Source: Apostichopus japonicus (lineage: Eukaryota; Echinodermata; Holothuroidea; Aspidochirotida; Stichopodidae). From it: a stretch of DNA of 64,000 nt. Where the stretch lies: positions 16,939,501-17,003,500 of the forward strand of contig NC_092569.1 in the NCBI RefSeq assembly GCF_037975245.1, in the 5' to 3' direction. A program made the translations under genes and the position numbers. Below, in pieces: positions 12,001-24,800 of the stretch. The notes below the pieces were generated by a model. That model searched no databases. It was not told the origin of the DNA and was given only the letters and a program-made list of their open reading frames with translations. Each line of letters opens with the position of its first letter. Within the stretch, counting starts at the first letter, position 1.

Positions 12001-13941
12001 TAGTTAAGGGTTTTATTGTCAACTTAAAAACGACTTTTTTGATAGATTAAGAAATTAACTCAGTAATTGTGCATTAGTCTTAATCGTCAGGAGAGACCGG
12101 TATTTTACCGGAAACTTCTAAGTACTTTTAAGACAACAAGAAGGAAAATTTTGAACAAACGAGATAAACATATATACATAGATATTATTAGTTTAAACTA
12201 AACAACAATTTTAGGGTATATCATTGCAAGTAAAGTATAGCCTTTGAAGTTTACCCATGACATTATGCAAGGTAAAAATAAGGTTCATTCATATATTAAC
12301 CAATGCTTACTAAGAAGAAATGGAATAAAACTAATTGGGAAATATATTAGTAAGTTATAGTAGCAAGTTTTTTAAACAGATTTTCTTTCTGATTTAAAAT
12401 TAAGTAATCTAGACCGAAAGTATACCCAGTCTCGTTAAATGACGTTGATGGACAAACAAGGACAAAGATGACGAATTTTAATTACAAACTTTATCAAAAA
12501 GGGTTATTTCTTATGTCTAAGCTTTCAGCACACATATTTCCAAAGTTACTACATGGAAGTTTATGTTTTTCTAATAACAAACAACCTTATCATTTTACAG
12601 GCCCGCCTATAATATTTCAATAACTTTGTTGATACTTTGAGTATGATATAATTATATTGACAATGATTTTCCTTTGCTATCAATGCTCAAACATAATTTA
12701 AGACCTATTTGACAAAGAGATTAAGTAATGAAATGATCAAGAATTTTCAAGAATTTACAAATTTTCTCAATTAAACAATATATTATTAAAATAATTCAGT
12801 TTAGATTGATTCGATTCATAAGACTTTATTTGACTAGTGCAAACGCGTAACGGCGAACGCGCCAATTGGACAAGAAGTGCAGTAATTTTATGTAATAGAA
12901 AGCGGACTGCAATTATTATTATTAATATTATATTTTTTACACTTGATATAAGAAGCAAAAGTTGGATAATTGAATTAATCAAATTTAAAGCTTGTTTTTT
13001 ATTCGAGTACGATTTACCTATACTTTACTTTGTCAATTCTTAGCGTACCAATGTAGTCAAATCAATCTGTTACTAGGCAGTTATACATATCTATATAAAA
13101 CTTTTAGCGTCTTGATCATAGTTAATGACATTTAGTGAGATCTACGTTGCAAGTTTACAGTTTCTAAAATGAATAGAGTATAACTGTTCAACTGTCTTAA
13201 AATAACTTTATCAAATGTTCTATTTTATTTTGAAAATATTAACAGTTATGTACCTAACCATAAAGAAAAATATACGAATGTCGTTTTCAGCTTTAGTGTT
13301 ATTGCATAAATAAGCGACGAATGGGAAATAAATACACTTAGCCAGATACATAGGCAATAAGGTGCGATATTAATTGAAAATATGAGAGAAAGTTCATCAA
13401 GGCAATGTAAAATTTGAAATATAACTAAACAGAAAATATAATTTGTTATGCAATTTCTTTTATAAGTTGCAATGCAAATTTTAAAACAAAAACACACTTT
13501 TATGTAGGCTGCTGAAGATAGATTATTCATTTGGAAAGAAGGAATTTATATATAAGAAGACTTCGAAAAATACATTTAATTTTTTATTAGTGGCCATATT
13601 AAAACTGCATGAGCTACTAAAACTCAGAATGTTGTATTAAAAATTGTAAAACAGATCATCAAGTTATAACAAGTTTCCATTTTTATGTTGGAAAATTTAT
13701 AATCAAGCAGGCATGAAAAATACATGTCAAAAAAATTCCCAGTAGTTGAATTTTCTACATGATATTTTGTTTAAATTATAACATCTAACAAGCAACACAG
13801 AAACGTGGACGCAAAGATTGATGAGAAATAAGAACAGGAACTTTAAAATGTTTAACTCACCGTTTCTTCCGAGGACGTAAAGGCGCTGGTTGTTGTGAAC
13901 AAGAATGCAAATACTGCTCGAACAGCCACGGAGAGCTCCAT
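6046..13941 (-). CDS. G2: secreted FBG(partial)-TIL-EGF-FBG protein, 551 residues, 8 exons
   Basis: Exons in coding order: 13941-13861, 10443-10398, 9833-9664, 9390-9126, 8882-8668, 8513-8211, 7853-7583, 6350-6046. All introns are GT-AG. The lengths sum to 1656 bases with no internal stop. Residues 1-27: signal peptide (MELSVAVRAVFAFLF...). 28-42: short linker. About 43-187: first two exons of a fibrinogen domain (EYPKDC, GVYIIKPDG, GGGWT, FWLGNEKLSYLTNQ), lacking the third exon. 188-259: TIL-type Cys-rich module (CPTNMIY...GCTCPAGF). 260-281: TILa/VWC-like piece. 287-315: EGF-like module (CNEGYEGDGATC). From 321: complete fibrinogen domain with DQDND, SGWWHS, NLNGDYNG and VEMKIRPSS. The terminal exon has eight cysteines; ordinary FReDs have about two there. 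N-glycosylation sequons include NRS and NSS. It is probably a secreted lectin-like protein; ligand unknown. It diverges from G3 across a 7.9 kb spacer. Confidence 0.85.
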
Positions 13942-14037
13942 ATTTATGAATGTCTTGGTAAAATACGAATGACAATTCAAATGAATGTATCTCTAGAGGT
14001 AAGAAATATTCCTAAAAACAACGGATGACCCGAAGTG

Positions 14038-14045
14038 CATTTATA
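14038..14045 (-). promoter_or_regulatory. Candidate TATA box of G2
   Basis: TATAAATG on the minus strand about 100 bases before the ATG. It lies in a block conserved upstream of G4 and G6 at the same spacing. No transcript start is known. Confidence 0.45.
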
Positions 14046-14154
14046 AAGTTGTAAAATTATGATGTCTCACAGCCAGATCGCATTGTACTTGTACGTTGTA
14101 TTTACAGTCTTTCAGTTGTAAACATATAAGGATTCAAAGGCATCCATCCACAGT

Positions 14155-14164
14155 GGAAACTTCC
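14155..14164 (-). promoter_or_regulatory. Candidate NF-kappaB/Rel site upstream of G2
   Basis: The minus strand reads GGAAGTTTCC, which fits the Rel consensus GGRRNWYYCC. It lies about 110 bases upstream of the TATA candidate. The ten bases are identical in all three units (14155, 36889, 63272). Rel control would suit an immune lectin, but this is inference from one short motif. Confidence 0.35.
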
Positions 14165-17100
14165 AGTCGGTCAAGAAAGAGGGATTCGTTACGTCACGTT
14201 GCCGAGATATCTTTACATTGTACGCGAATTTGCCATTTACATGTTTGTAGATGACTTGTGTGCATTTAATGTATAGAAGCGGGTTAAGTATAACAATAAT
14301 ATTCTGGTATAAGACACTTAACCAGACGACGTTAAGTGTCACAGAAAGCTGCCCCACGAAATAGGTGTAGATTGTTTTCATTCAATTGATCCTAGTACAA
14401 TTGAAAAGTTGAAAAATGTAAGGAAACAACGATGAAATTCCATTTTATTTAAACTTTAGGTACTATGGTCTATACTTTCAGCATGCAACGTGCTTTTACT
14501 GCTAAATATAAGGTACTCAATTGGTATACAACCTTTACTAAAATTATTCAAATCATCTCGTGGAATCAACGTTCTATACCCTCTTCATTTCTTTACCCTC
14601 TCTTATTTAGTATGTGTACTTTTGATACACACCTACAAACGAAACCACATACACAAGTGGTCTGCATAGGGAGAGGGCAGGCGCAGAGTGTTTTCCTACA
14701 TAACATTTCGGGGACGAAGCGGGGAAGGGCATTGACAATATTTGGAGTTCTACTACAAAATGTATGATAGATGATGGAAATAATATCATCACTTAACATT
14801 TACCAAATTAAACATGTTTCTTAGATCCTTCCCCATAAGTCAAATTTGGTGCCCCAACTAAGATTTGAAATCGATACAGAGGGTAGAGAAAGGGCGCAAC
14901 CATGCACCCATTTGGCGTTTTCAACCCCCAGAAGAAAACAGAAGGACCAACCAAACCATCTCTATTGGCACACGGACAATTACTAAATATCCTGAAGTAT
15001 TCCTTTCATATTAAATATATGCATCCGAAAATATTTCAATATATTTTGGTGCAAAAGTTACAATAAAAGCACCGTGTTGCATCTAAGTATCCTCCTTTTT
15101 TACAAAAAGAAAATCCCAAAAGGAAGGTAACAACGTCCCCTTTGAACCACTCTGGACGACAAAAATAATTATCCTCCCACTGCAAAAAGTATTCTTGCGC
15201 CGCTAGGTTAGAGCCTTAATCGTACCATGAAACTTTAGTTCTCAGACTCTAAAAATGGTGAAAATTTTTTTGTTTGTTCCCTCACATAAAATCAGGCTGG
15301 CTACCTGCTTCCTTGAACACTATCAATTACACAACGCTTGAAGAGCATTCAACAAGTGTTCCCACATGTTGCTAGATTGTGTACACCTGAATCCTATCCG
15401 GTATTGCCCTGTCGCGCTTATGCTAGTATTACATGATCACATCGATATTACAAAAGCAAAAATTCGTAGCATCAACAACACGAAAGATGAAGCTAGATAC
15501 CCACATCTGCATACGTGCATATTAATATGGTAATATCGTTTGGCTACTTCATAATTTAGCAATGTCGCATCATTGGCATATCGAAAGATATAATTACAGA
15601 TGCCAACGTCTGCAAACTGGCATATTTACATTGTGAACTATCTTTACTTAACAGCCTTGAACCTAACCGTATTTTCCAAATATATTGCATAATTGAAATT
15701 TAAAAATTTGTTTCTTTTCAATCGTGATTTACTATTACGTTTCTTACATTGTACAGATTATTGTTTTGGGGAAGTTAATAATAAGCGGAAAGAAATCCAA
15801 GCGTAAACAAATGAACATTTCCGAACAATAACAGTGGTTATTTAACTAGTATATGTTGAAGTCTTGACAAATCTTTAGGGTATCTAGATAAATGGGTTGT
15901 CTGACTGTTATTGGAGCATAACGAGCATATTATATATGATGTTAAAACTGTTTTCTCATAACATAAATCTTATGAGGCCTTGGGTGCTCTGTTCTCATAT
16001 TGTTTACAGTACATAAATACATTGCTCACACTTAGTTTATAAATCCTATGTATATCTTTATAATTGGTGTATTATTTTAATAAGAAATTTCCGAATCGAA
16101 ATTAGAATTAATATACAAAGTAAAAGATGGTACAGCGTTCGGATTTTGACAATAAGGTTCAGTTTTTGTCCTTTCAACTGTTTTGTTTGAAGTTCTCATT
16201 TTGGTTTGGACTATGAATTGAACAGTACAGTTTAAGCGACCTCATTGTTTATGCGTTACTATAATTATGATATCAATACATTTGTACATAAAAGCTCAGT
16301 TTCGGTTGAGGCTACATTCAGCAAATACAAAACCTTTGTCCAATGATGGTATAAAGTTATAAACGTACATATACTATAACAATCATGGTGGCCGGATATC
16401 CCGTTGGTTACAATGTGTAACGAATGGAGGGCGGGGCCTCGTAGCGTTAACAGAAAGCAGAATAATAGGATACTATTTAACACGAGACGCAATTCCCGTC
16501 AATTACGGATAACGTCCATTGCAAACTGTTTTAATGGAGCCTTTTATTGCACTTTGTAATTTTGGTCCAATCTTTTCTTGTCAACCAATATCACTTTTTT
16601 GGTAAGAGAAGGGGGGGGGGTGGGAGATTGGGGAAAGACATTTGACTGGAGGAGGCTGGGATCCCGCTTCCTGTCCTCGCTTGTTTCGTCACTGTACGTT
16701 AGTACAACACAATGAACAAACAAAAAACACACGTAAGGTCCTCCTCCATTTGGTTTATTCGTATACATTCAGTCACTACAAAACAGTCAGTCTAGTGCCA
16801 TTGTTCATGTTTTTTTTTTTTTTACATTAATCGGTTTAATAAGCATGGTAGCAGATTACCTCGTTGGGTAGTGTATGTGTGACGAAAGAAGTGGATGGGA
16901 GGCCTCTTACAAATAGCTAAATGATAAGATAATATTTTACATTGAACGACAAGACATTGACTGGGGAGCTCCCCTCTACTGCCCACGCTGGTTACGCCAC
17001 TTCACTTTAGAGATAGAAACACATGAAAATAAAGAAATACACATTATGATCCTGTTCCATTTTGTTTATTCATATACATTACAATTGTAAACATAATCAG

Positions 17101-17407
17101 TTTAGGTAATCATTGCAAATATAGGAATATTAACAATGTGTCTGAAGATTAATGAATATTATCTTTTTCAATCTGCGACTCGCATTCGAACAAATAATCT
17201 TTTTATTAATTTTAATTTCAGGTTCACTGTGAGGTTCCAATCCTCGAATATGATACAAAATTTAATGTATTTTTTAGATACTACCAAGGGCTCTTTGCAT
17301 CTAGTTGATTTGTCTTTCTCAGAACGAGTATTATCTGTCCTTCTTATGCCATCATTTTTGCTCTATGTTTTAGAGAGAAATCACGTGATAGACTATCCGT
17401 CTTCAAC
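14165..17407. other. Head-to-head spacer, first part; no gene seen
   Basis: 14165-15894 aligns with 36899-39074 of unit 2; its first part also aligns with 63282-64000 of unit 3. It includes a conserved block to about 14300 next to the promoter. From 15895 the DNA has no counterpart in unit 2. A degenerate tandem duplication lies at 16380-17110 (listed separately). Confidence 0.65.
16380..17110. repeat. Degenerate direct duplication beside the orphan exon
   Basis: 16380-16800 and 16840-17110 align in the same orientation. Both copies contain a CATGGT(G/A)GC...TTGG start, a GACATTTGACTGG-like stretch, and a TTTGTTTATTC(G/A)TATAC motif. The second copy runs into the 3' UTR-like flank of the orphan terminal exon. 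Divergence is high, so the duplication looks old. Confidence 0.45.
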
Positions 17408-17731
17408 TTAAGACGACGGTCGAATTTTCATCTCAACGAATTGGTGGTTGCCGTAGTAATGATCATAATAATACGAGAAAATCCTCTTACCGTTGTCTAT
17501 ATTGTAAACACCATTTAGGTTGTCAATCATTCAACGTGAATTGCAGTTGCCGCTGCTGTATTGGAAAAGAAAAAAAAAAACAATGGCTATAGCTATCACA
17601 AGTAGAGCAATATATATCAGAGTGCCACCAGCCGCCTCTGTGTAGTTGTTCGCAATTGAAGTTACCACATGCGTCATTGTCTCGGTCATGCGTGCTGAAT
17701 TGCTTTCCTCTGTTATAATAGAAATAATAAC
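17408..17731 (-). pseudogene. Orphan FReD terminal exon, frameshifted
   Basis: A lone copy of exon 8 on the minus strand follows an acceptor CAG and ends at TAA. It starts YYFYYNRGKQFSTHDRDND and keeps GGWWHS and VEMKIRPSS. An A/T homopolymer (17571-17580 on the plus strand) shifts the frame in the Cys-rich loop, and a TGA follows shortly after. No exon 1-7 is seen upstream (to the right). The NRGKQFST start and the Cys loop resemble the plus-strand subfamily more than G2. A polyadenylation-like AATAAA lies at 17065-17070, and the 3' flank aligns with that of G2. It is a remnant of another gene copy. Confidence 0.8.
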
Positions 17732-18269
17732 CTGTGAAGAAGTTAGGCCTATGACTGCACTCACTATCGTGGCTAGCCTGTGTTAGGTCTCATCCCTTGA
17801 ATAATATCTCTTTCTAGGTCTAACCGACGTAGCGTGCACATTTGTGTCATTTCCTTCCATTACAATGAATAAACAGGTGTTTTCAGAAGTTTCCTCCGTT
17901 GAATTGTGTGAAAAAAAGTGAATAATAAAGGACTGCGTTAAAATCTTCATCGGGCCGCAGGTGTAGACTACCTTGTTTACATTTGTGTAATGAACATGCT
18001 TATATGGTCTGTCGCATTGATTGTACGGTGAATCGTTCGCGCCATAATGGCAAAAAAAAAAACAAACAATCGATTCCGACAGCTCTTCTTTATTAATCCT
18101 ACCTGGTCAGAGTGCATTTAGGATAAGAAACATTGAATCTGCTTCGGAAGTTTGTTTTCCGAAATTCATCAGCAAATGGGTATTGAGAATTTAAGTATTA
18201 CATAATTAAAAGTGGATATTTTGAAAAGTCAAACGGACGATGCGTAATTTAATAATAAGAATCATCGAT

Positions 18270-18272
<3 letters not shown>

Positions 18273-18339
<67 letters not shown>
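18273..18339. repeat. (TA)n microsatellite
   Basis: An uninterrupted TA dinucleotide run of 67 bases. Confidence 0.95.
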
Positions 18340-18343
<4 letters not shown>

Positions 18344-18811
18344 ACATACATATATAGCTGCTGGCCTTTCTTCAACTCATTTTGTCTGATCTGTTGAGCA
18401 TAATGCGTGGTCCAACGCAATAAGGAAAATGTCGTCTGATAAATTGCATAAACACTTGTATCTACCTATTGGAACATTCTGCAGATATATTTAGTCGGTT
18501 CAGGTCAATTTCACGTTCGTTCCATTAAATGAAATGGTGTCATGATGTTTGTACTGGTATGGCTTCTGTTTTAAAATGTTGTGTATTGCTCTTTTGTATG
18601 ATCTAATCTGTGCACTGACCCTTTTTTTTTAAATACCCTATTTCGAACTATTGGTCACTTTATTTCACACTGACTCGGTTCAGCTAATGATGGTGTATCC
18701 CATGAAACAATACAAAGGGTATCATATTTAGAGCGTCGGCCTAAAGGTTCAATTCTGGGCAGATAAAAGGAGTCGAAGAGGCAAAGAAAGGAACAGCAAT
18801 AAGTTTTTTTT

Positions 18812-18960
18812 TACACTAGTGTCTAATTACCGACGGTAGCAAGCTGTGTGTGTATTTTCTGGGATCCATGGTGGTGTCTAACACTTCTGTTACACATCAT
18901 TCGAAACCAGGTCAGATTACCGGCATTAGACGTTTCTTTTTGCGCGAGTCTCCACACCCT
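18812..18960. mobile_element. Partial copy of the TTAA-type element seen at 53019
   Basis: It aligns with the right half of the 53019-53376 element, from ACACTAGTGTCTAAT to GCGCGAGTCTC. It ends immediately before TTAA at 18961-18964. The left part is missing. Confidence 0.65.
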
Positions 18961-20105
18961 TTAAAGGTTAATGTTTTTGGAATTTTATCATGGAATAAAT
19001 AAACAGCTGAATACATGCAAACAATGCCAAGCCTCTCATGATGTGTCTTGTTGTCCTGAAATATATTAGAGAAACTTTACGCAATATGGTTTACCATGTT
19101 AGTTTACCGATATCAAAACCTTTCTTCATATACCCATGCCTGTTACAATACAAATTCACAACCGTCACCCTCACAACTTTGCACTGTTTGTATCGTTGAA
19201 AATATTCCCTTTTGTTGCCGACACTGACATTGTTTAAGATTTGAGACCCTTTAATACGCCAACGATATCGTCCATGCAGCAGTATATACACTAACATACA
19301 CATATCCTTTTCGTTATTTCTTTCGTTAATAAAATTGCTACTTTAGTCTCGATTACGTAGATAGAATTATCAACAAGGAACTTGTTTTACAACAGGTTCT
19401 ATACAGTGGTTGTTTGTTATAGATAGCTTTAGGCATATTTGTCACGTGGACATTGTTTACTGCGGTTGCCTGCAGACGCGTGACTGATCTGTGCTTTAGA
19501 TGAATGGAAAGACTCTGGAAATGCGTTCCCACAAACCCGGACAAGCTCTGACCCAGCCCTGATAATCTCCGAAAAAGCAAGGTTTATCCTTGCGTGGGAA
19601 CGGGACTAGGGATAGGGCTGGACCTAATAGCCCTCCGAAGGAAGGTGGATTGAGATTTGCTTGCTCGCAGAAACCCCTGCTGTGTGCAAATAAACTATGC
19701 CTTGATGCGCTGTGGTGGCGAGCGATTGACGCTATTACCGGTCTTATCTAGTGTACATATCAACAATGTATATATGTGTATACACAGGGAATTCCACAGT
19801 GGCACTCATATTCATACAGAATCGGTCTTGTCATTACTGTGGACCGCTTTTGGATATATAGGTCCATGCCCAAAGTGAATCAAAAGGAATGAAACTGTTT
19901 CTCGATCGACTCGGGAGTTTTCTTTCCAATCTGTGTCTGTAAAATTATGAAACATATTTCACAAACGGCAGAGCTTCTCGGTTTCACCAAAATGTTTCTA
20001 TTCCTAGGTTTTTTTTATATGGCATTACGGATAGGGCCACAGCTAACATAAATGACCGTTGACGTAGGCTTCTTTTCCTCTCGAACGTTTATTCAGCAAT
20101 TTGTC

Positions 20106-21784
20106 TCCTCGTCCCGGTGTGCCGCGTAATTGCGCTCATTTTTCCAGGCTCTTAGGATATGAAAACCGAATAATAAAATAGGCAACGAAGCCTAGAGAAA
20201 TTGCCCCAAAATCTCCATGGTCAATTTGATTAAGCTACTCAACCAAAGTGAACGTTATACACCACTTAGCCTATCACCGTGATTCTTTGATCAATTGGAT
20301 GCATATTTAAGAGTTTTGGAAGTACATTTTCGAGCGCTTTTCACTTAATTAACATTTGCAGTACTTTTGTCCTACAATTGGGATAGCCAGATTGCAGTTG
20401 AGCATTTAATGTACCCCCCCCCCCCACACACACAAAACTTTACTCAACAGTGAGCATGCGGAATGCGAACACAAGTTAAACATTTTTCTTCCTGTTGACA
20501 TGAGGACACAAATCTTGAAAATCATCTCTGAATGTGATAACCGTATTTCCGTCATCCGACGGCACGTTTCCTCCTCCGTACTACAGTCTGTTTGGATGTG
20601 TTACCTATCCCAACACAGTAGATCCATTACTGCTCAATAAAGTCGTTCAATGCAGGATGAAGACGGGCGCAAGACATGAAACTATCCATTAATTAAACCT
20701 GTAGTTACATACATTTGTAATTCTAACATTACATATTATTATTTATTTGCATAGGCTAGTATGAGAATAAGTGTTTTTTTAATTCATATGGTTTGGTAGC
20801 TCCATTGCTTTAGTTTATCCTTACTTTTGGTAAATCTGACGAGAAACAAAAATATCTGCAAATAAAATGAAGCATTGACTGAAACATACAATATATTACA
20901 AGTAATGAACAACTACTCATCAAGACATCGTCGACCGAAGGTAGAACACACCACAAATATCGATTTAAATGTGAACTTCACACGACATACCGTTATGCAA
21001 CATTTAATTATAATCAAAGTAATATATTACATATTTGATGTCATTGATATTACTTTTAAGAGACTTCCTTAAGACCGATTTAAGATCAAATTCTGGTTCT
21101 TGTGATTATTGTCTTTAAGAGGTGCAATACACTTGTTTCCTTAGCTAGCCCTTTATTGGAACGCCTACCATTGAAATTCCATACGTGCTTACTTTACATG
21201 CATCCAGTGGTGTAGTTCACGACTCACTGTTTTCAGTAACATTAACATATGAGGAAATCCACAGACAAACACAAATGTTTAATTTACTTGGTAGAATATA
21301 TGCTTTTTTTTTCAACCTCCCATGTCTGTAGAATATACGGCTGGTCTTTTACTGCCGCGAAACATCTGGAACCAAGAGACGAATACCATTTCAATAAAGC
21401 CATATCTCAAACAGAACCCCAAAAAAGGAAAGGTATGAATTATTAGAATAGAACAATGGACTGTCATCAACCTACAATATAATATGTCATCCCTGTAAGA
21501 ATGTACATCTACAACGGTCGCGAATCGGCGTCTTACACGTGAGTATGTATTTCCGTGAAATGACGTGATTCGAAAATCACGTACACTAGTGAAAGTTCAC
21601 AAATCGTTCAATAACATTTCAATATCTGATTGACGGATACCTGTTGATCCATCTCGACGAACACCATCAGACTTTACATAAACTACATAATATGCGATAT
21701 AGAATGAGCCTACAGTAGACTTGTCAATTTATCAGAAAGAAACTTCAAGTCATCCGTTGTTTTTCGAAGCGAAAATCAGTCCAG
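20106..21784. other. Upstream region of G3; no gene seen
   Basis: It aligns with 39085-40770 upstream of G5. A poly-C/CA tract lies near 20414. Similarity to the G5 side rises towards the start codon. Confidence 0.6.
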
Positions 21785-21792
21785 TATAATTT
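21785..21792 (+). promoter_or_regulatory. Weak TATA-like candidate of G3
   Basis: TATAATTT lies 70 bases before the G3 start codon and is conserved before G5 (40771). It is a weak motif and could be chance in AT-rich DNA. Confidence 0.3.
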
Positions 21793-21854
21793 TGGGAACC
21801 GTTGATACGTTCTACCCGAGCTGTCATTCCTGATCTTCTTCGAAAGTCATAAGG

Positions 21855-24800
21855 ATGGAGTTTGTCTTGCTTGTAAGCGCATTTTTTGCATTTTCGTGTA
21901 CAACGATTGTCAACGTTGCGTCGTCAGATCAAACGGTGAGTTACATAATCTAGAGTAGTATTTGATTTTCCATTATATGAAATTTCTACATATATTTTTC
22001 AAGATCCAAATAGTTTGTAATTATTGTATTTACAAGAGAAGGTGTTCTAGATAATGTATAGAAGGAATATGATTATTGGTTGATACGAACGATAACGTTT
22101 CACATTTCAAAAGTTGTTTTTATCACAATGTTGAAGGCATAGTACATGATCTTTATATTACAACTCATAAAGCAAACCAGATTGTTACTATCTGAATGTG
22201 AATAGCATTAGAGTAATTGATTTTTTTCCTTTCATTCATTTAATTCAAACAAAAGAAAAATGGAAAATTCTATTATTTACTCTAAAAGTAATTTGTAGTT
22301 ACACCAACTGCCATTATTGCTTTTTCTTCACTTTGTGAATTTGTTCTTATATTAAATGAAACACATTTTGTCCACATATTTGTTTTCTTAAGAATAAAAG
22401 AATATAATGTATTCATTAATAGAGTACCGCAAATTAATAAAATTCAACCTAAGATATCGTGAACATATAATTTTACGTACAGCACACATTGAGATTGACA
22501 CATTGAAATGTCAAAAAATGTTCACATGTTTGATTTTCTTAAGTTACCATTACTACTAATATTCCATAGTCGAACAAATTTATTTACTTTCATTTGTGTA
22601 CTAAAATGTACCGTTCATATCCCTATTAAACTTAGCAAGAGCAAGGAGGATTTAGATGAAAACATTTTTTGCTATTGTTTCTTCATTCACGCAAAGAAAG
22701 CTTTATATGGTTGTATAAACTTCATATTAATTCATGTAATGAGTCAAATGATGTATTTATCTCAAAAATAAGACATTGCTTTCATTTGTTCATTAAAAAA
22801 AGAAGCCACGTGCATTTCCTAGTAGAGTTAGAAACAAATAAGTTCACTTCTTGTCATATATATATATATAAAGTTATGTTTTCATGGTTTTCATCTAAAT
22901 TATTTTATATAAATCCTCTGATGATTCCAGTAACAACTTTAACGACGTAAACTCAACTTTCGGTTAAAAACACTATAAACAATTTTTTGAATAAAATAGT
23001 CGGACTAGAAAGAAGTAAAATAATTATAATGACTCTTTACAAATGATAACCAACATATCATGTTAACTCATCTCCATTATATCGTTAGCAATATGTTGAT
23101 ATACGTTTATTTGCTAGAAATATGTTTCCTATGAACTGGTGTTCACGGCCATCATTAACTCAGCATACAACTGGCTGAATATTGGGTTGATAAACTTGTT
23201 CTATGGTAATATAAGTTGTCGACAAAATAGTTGAAAGAGTAAGCAATTACCAACCTCAGATGTAAACAGTAATCTGGGAAAAATATTCAGTTGTAACATT
23301 ATGTTTATTTGAGTCATACCATAATACTAATTAGCGAGATCGTCATCGAACTGGCTAAATTCAACTTATTGTTACGAATATCATTTAAATATTTAGTCGT
23401 TGGATACATATTATGCATTATGTCATCTACTTTGCTAATTAAAATACAACAACGAAACTTAGAAAAGAGCGACAGTATCAAGTTTGCATGGGGTTTCCTG
23501 AAAGCCATTTTCTTTTATTCTTTGATTCTTTCAAAATGTGGGACGTAAAATATACTTTTTGTCTGTGATGTCTCTCTTGGAAGATTAAGAGAGAGTGATA
23601 ATATTGTTATAAAAGTGCTCAAATAATTGTTAAGAAGATATAAATGAATACCTGGATCAGGGATAAGGCTGATGGGCCGGTAATATAATGGATCGGATTT
23701 GGAGTTAGTTCACTACATTTTTTTTCCAAGAGGATTTTATCTTACTCTGATGAGGTTACGAAATGATAATTAATAGTGCTAAGAATTTGACGTTACTGAC
23801 TTTACCTCTCTCTAGATTATTATCATACAGACAAATGGATAAGTTCTATAACCATGCTAATGGGCACAAAAATATCGTTTTTAAACATGCTAGTATCCTG
23901 AAAAGTTAGGGCGAAATGTGAAATAACAAAATTTACATTGATTATGTCTTTAAAACAGACTACTAGCAGTTACATTCATCAAGCTCGATCTTGTTAACGT
24001 TTAACATCATGAATAAACGTGAGCGGTGCTTCTTCGAATTTGTCAATATTCAACAAAGTTACACTTGTAAGATTTCTCTATGGACATTTTTAAGTATATA
24101 TCCCTAAATTGATCAATGTATTCATTTTGTATGGCTACCACCGGATCAATGTAGTCTTCAAACAAAGGTAACAGAAATTTATGTTAGGATGCAAAGAACG
24201 AATTTGGTTGCATTGACAATAATGTTCGCACGTTTAATAACGGTGAGATGTATCTCACGATTTCCACTATGAGAGAACACGTGCATTGATTTTTTTCCAT
24301 ATCTACAAGACATCATATATTATTTATTTGCAGAGTAATCATCAGCACAGCCTGCCTTCAACTACAGATGACACTCAAAGTGAGATATATGTTGCCTTTT
24401 ATAAGTTATTATATTTATGTTTACAGTACGTTTAATTTTGCTTTGGTGAGTAACACTATTTTTTTCAGTAATTGAGAGTACACGATGCTACAAATTTAAT
24501 CATCGTGTTATATCTCAATATAGCAATGCTCTTGGCAATGCAAAGAGGCAAGAGCAGTTGCTAAGTCTAATATTATAATTAATTTACACAAGTGAGAGTC
24601 AATAACATGCCAGGCGTTATTCACATTAGTCAAACTGTCTTTGGACAATGTCCTTGTCAAGAAATTCTTTTCGGTTAAATGTCCAAAACAAGTGGAAATT
24701 GAAATGTGTATTAACGGTATGTTTTTGAGATATTCATTGTGAGGATTATAACTTAATTCAAATATATATCCATTTTTTTTGCAATTATTATTATCACCTG

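Larger units (their letters stand above)
17732..20105. other. Unit-1-specific spacer DNA; no gene seen
   Basis: This is non-coding DNA absent from the matching position in unit 2 (near 39074). It contains the TA microsatellite at 18273 and a partial TTAA-type element at 18812. Short open frames at 19091-19878 show no recognisable domain. Confidence 0.6.

Noticed and set aside
18273-18339. TA-rich tract as a replication origin or promoter
   Set aside because: It is a plain dinucleotide microsatellite with no supporting motif; a similar run sits in G6 intron 1.
19353-19878. Short open frames of 73-75 codons
   Set aside because: No signal peptide, no domain and no counterpart in other units; the length is expected by chance.
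22508-22950. Overlapping open frames in G3 intron 1, repeated at 41395-41879 in G5
   Set aside because: They are conserved only because the introns are near-identical duplicates. They contain no domain, differ in frame and start between copies, and lie inside a well-supported intron.
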